A DNA stretch of 64,000 nt from Drechmeria coniospora. Lineage: Eukaryota; Ascomycota; Sordariomycetes; Hypocreales; Ophiocordycipitaceae. Shown here piece after piece: positions 34,063 through 43,891 of this stretch; positions within the stretch are counted from its first letter, which is position 1; each line of letters opens with the position of its first letter. The notes below the pieces were generated by a model that was not told where the DNA came from, did not search any database, and saw nothing but the letters and a program-made list of their open reading frames with translations. The translations under genes and the position numbers were made by a program. The stretch covers positions 10,226,520 to 10,290,519 of the forward strand of contig NC_054389.1 of the NCBI RefSeq assembly GCF_001625195.1, given 5' to 3'.

Positions 34063-35504
34063 TACTTGTACTGTATACCTAGTACTTACATGTAAGTAGT
34101 TGTTGTACATGGCTCTTGCGGGCCAAGTATAAGCTTGAAGGCTAGGTATACTGTACTTTCAAGTACACCGACTCCCATACAGCAAGTACAGTATAATAAA
34201 TGTCCGCCGTCAGTGTGCTCCGTACTTCCAGCTGCACAGGCACATGCAAGGAAGCACCACTATTTATTGCCTACTTGTACAAGTACTCCGTACAGTACAT
34301 GTACAATACGGTGTGAGCCTAAGTACATGTGCAAGTGATCAAGTATTTACTGCACCTGCAAGCGGGCAGGATCGAGCTCTCGTATCGTTTAATTTGCCAG
34401 TGAGGGGGTTGCTTGCTGAATATCCGACGTTGGTGGACCAGGTCCCCTGTTTTCTCGCGATGTAATAACAGCACAAACTATAGTTAGGTAATGAATACAC
34501 AGACGTTGAGCTGCAGCACACATGGTTGTATGTAAGTACCGTACAAGTACTCCGTAGAGTACAAGTATAAATCATACTTGCATGGTGCATTATTACTCCG
34601 TACCGTGCAAAGACCAAGTACACTTGCACAAAACGTCGGCTCCAAGTAAAGTAATACAAGCGGTGTACAAGTACTTATCTGGGCCTCGCGGTCCCACGCA
34701 CCACCTTGGTACTTAGGTGTACGTACTTACAGCACCGTAAGTAACGTGCATGTTTAGTACAAGCAAGTGCCGGCTGATGCACTCGCGCTTGAGTAATAGA
34801 GCACAAGTACTTGTACACATTAAGCGGTATTCCGTGCATGCACTGTACAGCCTGAGTACTTGCGCCCAAGTACCTCTTACGGCTACAGTAAGTACAGTAC
34901 TTGTAGCTGTAAACACAACGTACTTGGACGGTGTATCCGTACAGTTGAGTGTGCCGTTGAGCATTCGCATGAACATGTACTGCGTACTTACAGTACTTGT
35001 GTGCAGTGCACCCACATGCAAGCACGCTTACGACTACTGTACATGTACTTTAATGTTTGCAGTAATGATTAATCACTCCGTACGGAGTAGGAGGAGGGTG
35101 TCCTTGATGCGCCCTCGACATCGGCTGAAGCCATGCACTCGCTTACTTGCAAGTATTATGTCGCGCCGACGCGCCAACGGGCCTGTAACGGGGTTAAAGT
35201 CCGGGTAGTTGGTTACGTAACGGTATCCACATCCGCGCCTATTTAAGCAGGCACAGAGGACACCTATTAGTGGTAGGCAACAGCATCATCAAGAAGATCC
35301 TCGATTCGTCGTCCTTTTCTCTGTTGCATCATATTATTATTACCTGTGTTCCGTATTACCCAACTCGAACAACTAGGCACTGAATGTACAAGTAATAGTA
35401 CAGTACTTGGGCATGACAGTTCGCATGCACAGAGGCACAAGTGAGTAGGTACCTAACACGCAGCTGCTTACAACTACCAAAGCCATCAAACATGGCGATG
35501 CAGC
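34063..35504. other. Intergenic GTAC repeat field
   Basis: One of the densest GTAC fields (34070-35090). A TATTTAAG box at about 35240 is followed by a 150-base leader-like stretch without a convincing ORF directly after it. Confidence 0.55.
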
Positions 35505-35789
35505 ATGAATATTCCATTCCTTCATTCTGTCAACACAGTCAAGAAAGTCGCCGTACTTGCAACCTCCAGCCAAGCATCGTCGGTTCACCCACTTTGCACA
35601 CCCACCGAGTTTACATGTGGGTGTAAACGTGCAATATTTCGTGCCTCGACTCGTGCCGTGACTGCGCCGTCTCGTCCTCGGCTCTCCTTCGCACGAGCCA
35701 TCGTCATCGTAACCGCGCTTGGTGATGATGAGCCGCCTCGGCACAGTGACCCTGTCGGCATCCTGCCGCCCGATGGGACGCTTTGGTGA
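35505..35789 (+). pseudogene. CFEM-like relic
   Basis: A 94-codon ORF contains LCTPTEFTCGCK, which matches the central C-x-P-x-(D/E)-F-x-C-x-C core of fungal CFEM domains (eight-cysteine extracellular haem- or adhesion-related modules). After it, FARAIV resembles the family's later helix. The flanking cysteines expected before (C-A-V-P-C) and after are missing. The bases gccgtacttgc just upstream read A-V-(P)-C only with one extra base, suggesting a frameshift. There is no clear signal peptide. It is best read as a decayed or partial CFEM gene. The similarity is short, so chance cannot be excluded. Confidence 0.25.
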
Positions 35790-36090
35790 TCTCGGATGGA
35801 TGGCCGGCCCGTGCCGCTCCGTCACCCGCTTGCCGGAGCCGTCGATGGACTGTCCGTGAACAACTCGATGAGCAGAATGTGATGGCAGTTTAGGGTCCAC
35901 GTCCGACGCGAGAGACATCCAATCGGAAGAACGTGGAACAAAGGCAAATGATTTGCCCGCCATGGACAAAAGCCGACTGCCAACCTCGGCGACGTAATGG
36001 GGAAACGCTCGATTTCGCCCAGCAGAACACGGTCGCACGTTGAACCTCTCCCCCCCACCGCGTCTCATGCCTGAGCCGGGAACGGATCCG

Positions 36091-38223
36091 TCATCGCAGC
36101 ATGTAGGATAGATCGGGGAGGTCGCGCAAGGTGCTTGCCACAATCTCCTCGTCGCCTGCCGATGGTACGGGAGCCTCGGCTGGCCTTGGCGCCCGGCCGA
36201 CTGCCGTGGCCGTTGCTGTTGCGGCGCTCGCCGTCGGATTCGCCAACGGCCGATCTTGGGTCGGTGCCTGCGACGCAGGTGGCGGCGGTGGCAAGGGCTT
36301 TGTGCTGTCCCTTTCGAACCCATCCATGCTGCCGTCTTGCCTGTGATCTGAACCGATGCTCGGCGTCTTGCCGTCACCTTCATGAGACGTTGCCCGCCGT
36401 GGAGGCGAATCGTGTGCGGCGACGGGACGAGGCTGATCCGGACCTGGCTCGGTGACATCCGCAGCGCCATCCGGAGATGGCTTGCCACTCACAGGAGCAC
36501 CCGTCATGCTGACCATCGAGGTCGCCGGTGCCGTGGGCGACGAGACCATCTCTCCCCAGTCATCGTCGTCTTCACCCGCATCGGCACTTCCGTGGATGAC
36601 GTGCGTGGTTGGGGCATCGAAAATCATCAATGTCGCTGCTTGAGGTGCAGCAGCCCTGGGTGGACCTGGCAGCGGCAACGGCAACGGCAACGGCTTCTCG
36701 ACCGCAGCCTTGGCATCGGCGGCGAGCTTGTGGGTAGTCGGCGAGACAGGCTCCTGTTCGGGCGTGGCAGACGACATGCAGTCCGACAAGGCTGCCGTCG
36801 TGGGCATGCTCTCGCTCCAGGAAAATGTCACCTTTTTCGGGCGGCATTCAATGTCGCTCCTCCCCCCCGCCCCCGACGGTTGGGGTGCAGGCCCGTCCGG
36901 AGTCTTGTCCTTTTTCAGCAGCTCGCCGATTTCCACCGGCGGAGCGTCCGAATCCCAGTTGAAGATGCTCGCGCTCCTGGAGTTGAGCCTTCGGCCGAGC
37001 ACGGTGCGGGCACCGTTCGAGTCCTCCTCTAGCCAGCGGCGAACAATGTTGAGCGTCTGCTCGCGGACCGACGAGCCTCCCCAGCCGACTCGCACGTAGT
37101 GATCGTCGTCGTCGCCGGCGTCGTGTTTCCGAATCGAGCCGAACCGAGAGATGCGGTACCAGGCCTTGCGCTCGGAGATGGCCTTGAACGAGTCGTCGAT
37201 GATGACATCCGGCACCGCTTCCGGCTCCACCGATCCGCCGGCCGTTGATGGGAAGAGCTCGTCCAGCTTGGCGGCGTCCACTGCCGCCTCGAAGACCGGC
37301 CGATGGCACGTCTCGTCGTCCGCCACCGCGGCCGTCTCGGCGGCGTTCGACGCGTCGGTTCCATGCTCGTCCCCACCCGGAGCCGCCGTCAAGCTCTCCA
37401 GAATGGCATGCCTCAAGTCGTCCTGCTGGGCCTCGGTGATGGTGCTGCTGGGCTCTTCGCCGAGCGCATCTCGATATGCCCTCGCTCGACGGGTTGCCTT
37501 TTTTTCCGCCGCAAGCAAGTCTCTCGGCGAGGCATCTTGCTTGGACAATCCATCAAACATTTCCACCAGCTTTTGGACCTTTGGCGCTTGTCTCGGCTTC
37601 TCTCGCCCTTCGCTCTCGACGCTTCCGACGGCTGCCGTAGCCTTCGCCGTGGCGTCCTCTGAAGGCTCCATCTCGTCCGCCGCTGGAGTCGCCGTCCCTT
37701 CTGTTTCGTCTGGCCTGTCGGCTGCGGCCCAGATGTCTGGCGTATTCTCGTCAAACGCCGGCGTCATCGCGCCCCCCGCATCCGCATCCGTGCCATCGCG
37801 CGGCATCTCATCCTCGTCCAGGGCTGACCGGATGACCGATTCGTCGTCTCGTTTCTCTCCCCCCCGCTCCGCAGCGACCACCTCGACCACTTTCAGCCTC
37901 TCCAATGCACGCCATGGATCCGGCGTCATAGGGGCGTCTCTTCCCAGCGGCCTGAGATTGGACGGCGTTCCCCACCCGGGGCTATCCAGCGCCGCCCAGC
38001 CACCCCAAGCATCTTCGCTCTCGCTGTGTGCGCTCCACGGTACCGACGCCGTCCTCCGCGGGCTGCTGCTGTTCTTGCCGAGACCCTCGGCGGCAAAGTG
38101 CGCCCGCCGCGGCTCGGCAGACATGTCGAGGCTCACCGTCGCCAATGCCGACGATGACGCCGCCGCGGCGTCGGCATTTCTGTCATCATCCGTGGCCCAC
38201 GGGTCTCCCCATGGATCGTCCAT
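36091..38223 (-). CDS. Conserved fungal acidic protein (MDDPWG start), unknown function
   Basis: Single open frame of 710 residues with no intron needed. The N-terminus MDDPWGDPWATDDD repeats the DPW motif, and DAWGGWAALDSPGWG and TPDPWRALERL follow. Most of the chain is acidic, Ser/Ala/Pro-rich and probably disordered. One block looks ordered and conserved: AWYRISRFGSIRKH, then VRVGWGGSSVREQTLNIVRRWLEED, then ASIFNWDSDAPPVEIGELL. The end is DLPDLSYMLR. No domain with a known role is recognised. Repeated DPW/NPF-like motifs could bind trafficking adaptors, but that is speculation. GC-rich antisense frames of up to 453 codons across it are shadows. Confidence 0.8.
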   Translation of the reverse strand: MDDPWGDPWATDDDRNADAAAASSSALATVSLDMSAEPRRAHFAAEGLGKNSSSPRRTASVPWSAHSESEDAWGGWAALDSPGWGTPSNLRPLGRDAPMTPDPWRALERLKVVEVVAAERGGEKRDDESVIRSALDEDEMPRDGTDADAGGAMTPAFDENTPDIWAAADRPDETEGTATPAADEMEPSEDATAKATAAVGSVESEGREKPRQAPKVQKLVEMFDGLSKQDASPRDLLAAEKKATRRARAYRDALGEEPSSTITEAQQDDLRHAILESLTAAPGGDEHGTDASNAAETAAVADDETCHRPVFEAAVDAAKLDELFPSTAGGSVEPEAVPDVIIDDSFKAISERKAWYRISRFGSIRKHDAGDDDDHYVRVGWGGSSVREQTLNIVRRWLEEDSNGARTVLGRRLNSRSASIFNWDSDAPPVEIGELLKKDKTPDGPAPQPSGAGGRSDIECRPKKVTFSWSESMPTTAALSDCMSSATPEQEPVSPTTHKLAADAKAAVEKPLPLPLPLPGPPRAAAPQAATLMIFDAPTTHVIHGSADAGEDDDDWGEMVSSPTAPATSMVSMTGAPVSGKPSPDGAADVTEPGPDQPRPVAAHDSPPRRATSHEGDGKTPSIGSDHRQDGSMDGFERDSTKPLPPPPPASQAPTQDRPLANPTASAATATATAVGRAPRPAEAPVPSAGDEEIVASTLRDLPDLSYMLR

Positions 38224-39534
38224 GCCAGGCAGCGATGAGCATGACGCGACGGTGCGGCCCCCCTGCCAAACCAGGGCGCCCGGGGAAGCAAAGCCAAGCG
38301 CGGAGGTTTCGAAACTACTGATTCGGCCGAACCGTCATGTCTTGGTCTTTGGATTCGCTGCCTATTGTTTCGTGTCGAGCTGTCGAAAGGAGCTTCGTAT
38401 GCGTCGGGGACGACGCCGCAGAGGAACCAAGCGTGCCTCCCTCTACGCCGCAGCCAGCAGCGAGAGTGTGGAAAGCACGGGAGGGGATGTGGCGGGCCAG
38501 GTTGCGGGTTGATTGCGTAGAGCTTTGCGCGATTGCCAAGTTGCTGGATGCAATTACGAAGTCTGTGACTATCGTCGTGCTGTTCGTTATCGCTGGAGCG
38601 AAGGTGTTGGGTGGAGCGGAAGGATGTATTGCACTGGTGGGTTGCTGCAAACGTACTCTGTACGGAGTACTTGGGATTTATTTTTACGGATAGCGTTACG
38701 GGGTACTTGTACAAGTTAATATTTAGCACCCTGTTCTCCATACTACTGGCCACGATCAAGCCTATTTCGGGGGTCCAGCTTCGCCTGTAAGTAAGCCCAC
38801 TGTGTCCCACCACTACGCACAAGGTCCAGGACGTCAAAGTACTAACCAAGACATCGTCACGCTAGGCCCTGCGTTAGTGGTAGGAGTTTATCCAACTACA
38901 GAACTTGTATACTAATTACCTAGTAAGTACAGTCACTTGACAAAAGTGACGATTCAGTTTTGGTAGCACTACTCATACAAATTGAATCGACATTTTTGCC
39001 ACCCCCTGTATGTACGGAGTAATACTGCACTTGTAATACTCCGTACAGTACTGTACAATCTAGTACTTACAACGTCCTCCGTAATCCGTACACACTTCAA
39101 GATAATATGTTGTAGTTGGAGAGGAGGAAAGCTTCTCGGCACGCCTACACTGTTCCATGATCCTCGCCTTCTCGCTAGGAAAATACGCATTGTACTCCGC
39201 TCCGTGCTTGCAGGTTCCAAGCCACGCCGTCGCCGTCGCCGTCATCATCGTTCCATAAATCGCACGGGGGTCTGTACTCGCTCATCATCAGGTGCCATGA
39301 AGAGATGGCACGTAAATCTATTGAAGCCCGGGCTGGCGCACAATGCTAGTGCTCTACATGGCACCGCATCATGGCCAGGTGCTGGAGCTGGCCATGTGGA
39401 TGGAGCTTCTCATCGGCGCCGAAGCTACAAAATCAAGCCAGCCAGAAAAAAACGCCGAATCGCCAACGCTAAAAAATTCCTTCCAACGTGCACTCATCAC
39501 CGGCGGCCTGGCCTCCCACCTGCTGTCCCCCTTC
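38224..39534. other. Intergenic with hairpin element and GTAC words
   Basis: Promoter side of the acidic gene (38224-38500), a GTAC cluster at 38650-38720 and 39010-39090, and the second hairpin copy. No gene supported. Confidence 0.5.
38939..39000. repeat. 62-bp hairpin element, copy B
   Basis: Inverted ends gacaaaagtgacgattca and tgaatcgacatttttgcc pair at 15 of 18 positions. It is 56 of 62 identical to copy A, with every difference a transition. Flanks agtcact (left) and accccctgta (right) partly resemble those of copy A. Confidence 0.7.
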
Positions 39535-41347
39535 TCAAACGACTTCGTGTCCAGGTCGCAGAGTCCACTCCTTGCTCCGGCCTGACCCTGTCTTCTCGGC
39601 AACCAGTTCGATCGTGTTCTTCACCTCGGCACGCGAGACGTTGTCTCGGAATTGGTGAAAGATAAAGTCGATGATGCCTACTTTGGACAGCGCCTTGTTG
39701 TTGAGTATCGCGCGCTTCACATCGTCCATGAGCTCCGACTTGACGAGCTTCGCGCCGGCGGCCGGCCCGGTCTTTGCGCCGAGGGTTGCAAATGCGTTGC
39801 ATGGTGCTGGCGGAGGCGCCATCTTGACCGCCGCTTCCGCGGCGGCGGCGACCTTGACCGGCTTGCCCGTCTGCTCCGTTTCCCAGTACTGGCCGGACCA
39901 AGGATCGATGCCCCAGCTGGGCCGGAGAGCGGCTAGATTCAAGTCAGCGTCGTCCATGTCACATGGTAGAGGGGGTCGTGTGCTTGCCGTGAAGGAACTC
40001 CATCCTGTGCTCGTGCACTCTCTGGTTTCGAACGAGCCAGAGGTCATCCTCGAAACAGATGCCCGTGATTTCGGGCTCCATCGAATTCACAAAGACGCGC
40101 TTCGCGAGTCCGGCATCGTCGGAATCGTCGAGAAAGCCATCCATGTCGTCTTCGTCCTCGAGCTCCTCCCCGTCGTCGTCGTCGACATCGACATCTTCGC
40201 CTTCGTCATCCTGCCACTCGGCCTCCGAATCGTAGTCATAATTCAGAGGCAGCCGTCGGCGAGCCGAGTTTCGCGCCAGCCTCCGCATGTTTCCGCTTCC
40301 AATGGCAAACGTCTTGAACGTCACCGTTCCGAGGTATGGCGGTCGGACATCCTGCGAAAAGGCAATCATCTTCATCGGTACCGTCGCAAGCTTCTCCCGA
40401 GCCTGCTCCAGCGCATTCTTGGCCGGCTTTCCGCCCTTTTTGCTCTTCTCCGCTTCCCTGTACGCGCTCTCCATGATGTGGCGCACAGGATGGTGTAGCC
40501 GGCCTCGAGCCTGCGGTTTCGTCGCCAGGCAGAGGAGCTCAACGGCGTCGAACGCCGTCCTCTCCCGTTCTCGCTGGCCGTTGAGGTACTCGTCAAGGAC
40601 ACGACACTTGGCCGCTCTCGTTTCCTCATCCATCTGCACGCTGGCATTCGTCCACCGCGTGTTGGCGCTGAGGTGAAAGGCCTTGAAGCGCCTGTCGTAT
40701 TCGGTCGTGGGCTCGCGTTCGGGCGTCTTCTTCTTCAGAGCGAGCGGCTGTGGTTGCTTGAAAAAGCTCGACAGCTTCGGCTGCGCCCGCTTCCTCTTCT
40801 CCTCCTGTTGCTTCTGCTCCTCCAGCCCCTTTCGCTTCTTCTCGGCCTTGAGCTTGTCCGCTTCCTCCCTGACCCTGCGCTTCTCCTCGCGCTCCCTTGC
40901 TCTGGCCACCTTCTCCGCTTCCTTGATGGCCTTTTCCTTGGCTCGAGCGGCCTTGTCCGCCTCTCGCTTCGCCGTCCGCTCCTCCTGCTCCCGCTTCTTC
41001 GCTGCCGCTTCGGCGTCCTTTTCGCTCGCCGTCAGCTTCTTCCGCTTGACGGCAGGTTTAGGTGCTTCTGTTGACTGCAACGTGCACGCGGCCTCCACGG
41101 CACCCCGGGGCGAGGCTGATCGGTTGCTTCCGGCGGATGGTCCTGCAGGGTCCTTGTCTGCGGGAGAAACCCTCCCCTCGTCGGCGAGGAGGGGTGAATC
41201 GGACGGTGCTATTATGTCGCAGGTGGGCTTCTTCGGTTCGGAAGCATTCTGCTGTTCCATTGATTCGCCGGCGTACTCGTCATGGGAGCGCTTCCGCCCT
41301 GCGGATTCCGACTCCTGTATGTTCGGGTCCATCTGGAACAGAGGCAT
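39535..41347 (-). CDS. RLF2: Chromatin assembly factor 1 large subunit (Cac1/Rlf2/p150)
   Basis: Replication-coupled H3-H4 chaperone recruited by PCNA. Exons 41347-39988 and 39932-39535; 585 residues. Domains in order: disordered N-terminus; a Lys/Glu/Arg-rich (KER) coiled region, residues about 107-188; a PIP box QPKLSSFF at 189-196 for PCNA binding; the conserved core with RPPYLGT; an acidic ED stretch about 372-411 (DDDDGEELEDEDD); and a C-terminal winged-helix DNA-binding domain (DDVKRAILNNKALSKVGIID, then TGSGRSKEWTL). The core frame ends in TGA 30 bases past the join, so the winged helix needs a 55-base intron with donor GCAAGC, branch GCTGAC and acceptor CTAG, a GC-AG intron. The start is the ATG of MPLFQMDPN; MDPN six codons... 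five codons later, or an upstream ATG at 41644, is possible. Confidence 0.88.
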
Positions 41348-42808
41348 CAGGGGCTTGAACTTGCGATGAGTCTTTCGTACGGGCCGTGGATATGATGAAG
41401 TCGAGAAGACGAGAGCGGTGGAAGGCAGGAAATGACGTGAACCATTTGCAGCGCCTCGAGGTGGAACACGATTGTGCGTACGGAATACACCCGGTGCGGA
41501 TTCGTCGAGTAGTGTTAGAGGAGAGGTCGATAAAATGGCATCAATCGGTCGGCCCGCCTGGGGAAAAAGTGATGGCTGTCTCGTTCTGGAGGACCGTCGG
41601 AAATCGTGCGTCGCGATGACTGTTGCAGTTGTAGGCACCAGCATTCGGTACAATATGGAAATGGCGATGGCCAGAGTCCTCGTAGGGAGTGGTGGCGTGG
41701 ATGCCTGCCTGCTCTGCAGTAAGTACTTACTTTGCACTTGCACTAGCAAACGCGCTACCGCGTGACTTTGGCGACAGTTCATTAGAAGGGTAACGCGTGC
41801 CCTGGCGGTGGCGGCTAAAGCCCGGAAGTGTTTCGCACGGCTGTCACGGGGCCATTACCGGACTGTGCAAAGTGCAAAGAATAGAGTACCCGGGAAGACG
41901 TACTCTGTGAAGGCTGTTATAACATTGATACAGTAATCCTACTATTCTGATACCGTACGCCTTTCTCACAGGGCACGAGGTGCATTGTTCGAGTACCCAA
42001 GTGTAGATGTGGATAGTACTCGTGCTGAGTCCGATCAACCAAGTAATAATACCTCTCCGAGGAGGATGCCAACTGCTTGGTTCCATTCGGCAAGGACCTC
42101 CGTCTCCTTGGCTTCGTCAAATCGACGTCTGCAGTCGGGCTATTGATTCTCGCATGCGTATTTCGGCAAACAAGCGGACGCCAAAAGGTCGTTGCCGCCA
42201 TCTCTCCCCAACGAGGAGCCGGACCCAAGTGCTCGCCATCGATGCAGCATAGAGTCATTGTCATGCTGCATAAATAAACACTTGTAGGGCATTGGGAACG
42301 ATGCACGGACACCATGGAACGATACGACAGAGTATAGATGGAATGGAGCAGAGGAGAGTTGGGGGCAGCGATCGCTGTGCGGCCGGGCAGATACTATGCA
42401 ATGACCAGCCTGTCAAGGTCTCGTGCCAGGTCAAAGCGTCAACGCAAAGAGGGACCGCTGGTTTCAGGGCCAGTGCCGCTTGTATTGGTATCTAACCTAC
42501 TGCCGACGGTGTGGTCGCCCCGGATAGGACGTCCACAGTGTGGTTGGATCCGAAGTGTACCATTGGCCGCCGTGGGCGGACGAAAAAAGAGGCTCGGTGC
42601 AGCAAAGAGGAGGGAGGGTGTTGATGTCGAGACTCAAGAGTGACCGTCGTTCATGCAAGCCATTTTCCCATGCCCCAACGCCCGTGAATGCAAGATGAGG
42701 CGTGCGAAGAGTTAAACAAGAAACGAGCTGGCTGAACGTGGCAGTGACGAAGATGGAGCAGGATGCGACCGTCGTGAGAGCATGTGCTTCCAGCACCTCA
42801 CCCCTCTC
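41348..42808. other. Intergenic between CAF-1 gene and next gene
   Basis: CAF-1 upstream region with an open frame extending to 41782 that is probably leader, then sparse GTAC words (41720-42020). 42270-42800 should contain the 3' end of the downstream-coordinate gene. No other gene seen. Confidence 0.5.
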
Positions 42809-43891
42809 TCAGTCCGGGTTGGCGATGAAGAGGCGGCCAGAGGTGAGGGTTGCCGTCCGCTCGTCGACGCTGCCGCGCCGCTTCAGCTCGTCGGCAGACT
42901 TGACGCTCTTCTCGCGCGTCAGGGCCGAGTACATGAGCGATTTGCTGGCGAGGCGAGGCGGGCTGCCGAGCTCGCCGACGTTGTCGGCCCGCTCGGCGCT
43001 GCTTCCGCTCCTCGAGCTTCGGGCCTTGCCGCTGGCGGCGTCGTCGAGCGGCCGCGAGGGCTCCTCCGACCGGCGGCCGACGGGGCTCTCCGACTGCTCG
43101 GCGGCGGGGGCGTCGCCGGCGCTCCAGCGCTGGCCGAGCTGGGTGCCCGGGCCGTTGGAGGTGCGGTAGGAGAGTCCCCTGCGGCCGCTGCCGGTGCTGC
43201 TCCGGCCGCTGCTGCCGGTCCTGCGATGATGGATGCGAGGCGCCGTCGGGCCGTCGTCCTCGTCGCTCGTCTCGCCCTCGACCTCGGTGGCGCTGAGGCG
43301 CATGGGCACGCCTCCGACGCCGACGTGGTTCTCGCCAGGCGCGTAGCCGACGACGGGCGTCTTCCCGTGATGGCGGATCTTGGCCGCCACCTTGCCGGTG
43401 GCGCTGATGCCCGTGTTCGTTCGGCTCGCCGCGTGGGTGGCAGCGGCGGCGCCGGCGACGACCTCGAGGTTCGCACGCTTCCTCGCCGCCCGCTGCTGGG
43501 CGACGATGCGGGGGTCTTCGTACTGGGCCCGGTCGCACCAGACCGTCGCCTTTTGCTTTCGCAGGAGGGCGACGTAGCCGCTGGGCGGACAGGTGGTGCC
43601 GGCGGAGCGGGCCGAGACGGACCGGCTCAGGTCCGTCGTCGACGAGACGCGGTAGGCGGCTGGAGGGGGCATGGTCGAGGTGGTGCTGAAGGTGTTGACC
43701 GACGGCGAGCGGCGGGATTGCGATATCGCCAGGCCGGGCTGGGAGGAGGAGGAGGCGACGTGAAGGGACATTTGGCCGGCGACCTGGTCCTGGTTGGGGA
43801 AGAGCGTGGACGACGTCGTCCGCGAGCGCGAATGGCCGTAGACGGCGGCCGACTGCTCAAAGGGCCTGCTTCTCGCGTGCGGCTCGAGCAT
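42809..43891 (-). CDS. Conserved fungal disordered protein, unknown function
   Basis: 360 residues from the first true ATG (MLEPHARSRPF); the frame is open for 24 more codons upstream without an ATG, so a spliced 5' exon is possible. Ser/Arg/Ala-rich and mostly disordered. A conserved core reads TCPPSGYVALLRKQKATVWC, DRAQYEDPRIVAQQRAARKR, with two cysteines. The C-terminus SADELKRRGSVDERTATLTS followed by GRLFIANPD looks conserved, and RRGS is a basophilic kinase-type site. No catalytic or binding domain recognised. The leader on the minus strand beyond 43960 is C/T-rich, as expected of a fungal promoter region. Antisense frames of similar length are GC shadows. Confidence 0.75.
   Translation of the reverse strand: MLEPHARSRPFEQSAAVYGHSRSRTTSSTLFPNQDQVAGQMSLHVASSSSQPGLAISQSRRSPSVNTFSTTSTMPPPAAYRVSSTTDLSRSVSARSAGTTCPPSGYVALLRKQKATVWCDRAQYEDPRIVAQQRAARKRANLEVVAGAAAATHAASRTNTGISATGKVAAKIRHHGKTPVVGYAPGENHVGVGGVPMRLSATEVEGETSDEDDGPTAPRIHHRRTGSSGRSSTGSGRRGLSYRTSNGPGTQLGQRWSAGDAPAAEQSESPVGRRSEEPSRPLDDAASGKARSSRSGSSAERADNVGELGSPPRLASKSLMYSALTREKSVKSADELKRRGSVDERTATLTSGRLFIANPD

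Noticed and set aside
37151..38512. 453-codon plus-strand open frame antisense to the acidic fungal protein
   Set aside because: Shadow of a GC-rich coding strand; Ser/Ala-rich with no motif, no promoter signal, and the minus-strand protein has a clear conserved start and core.
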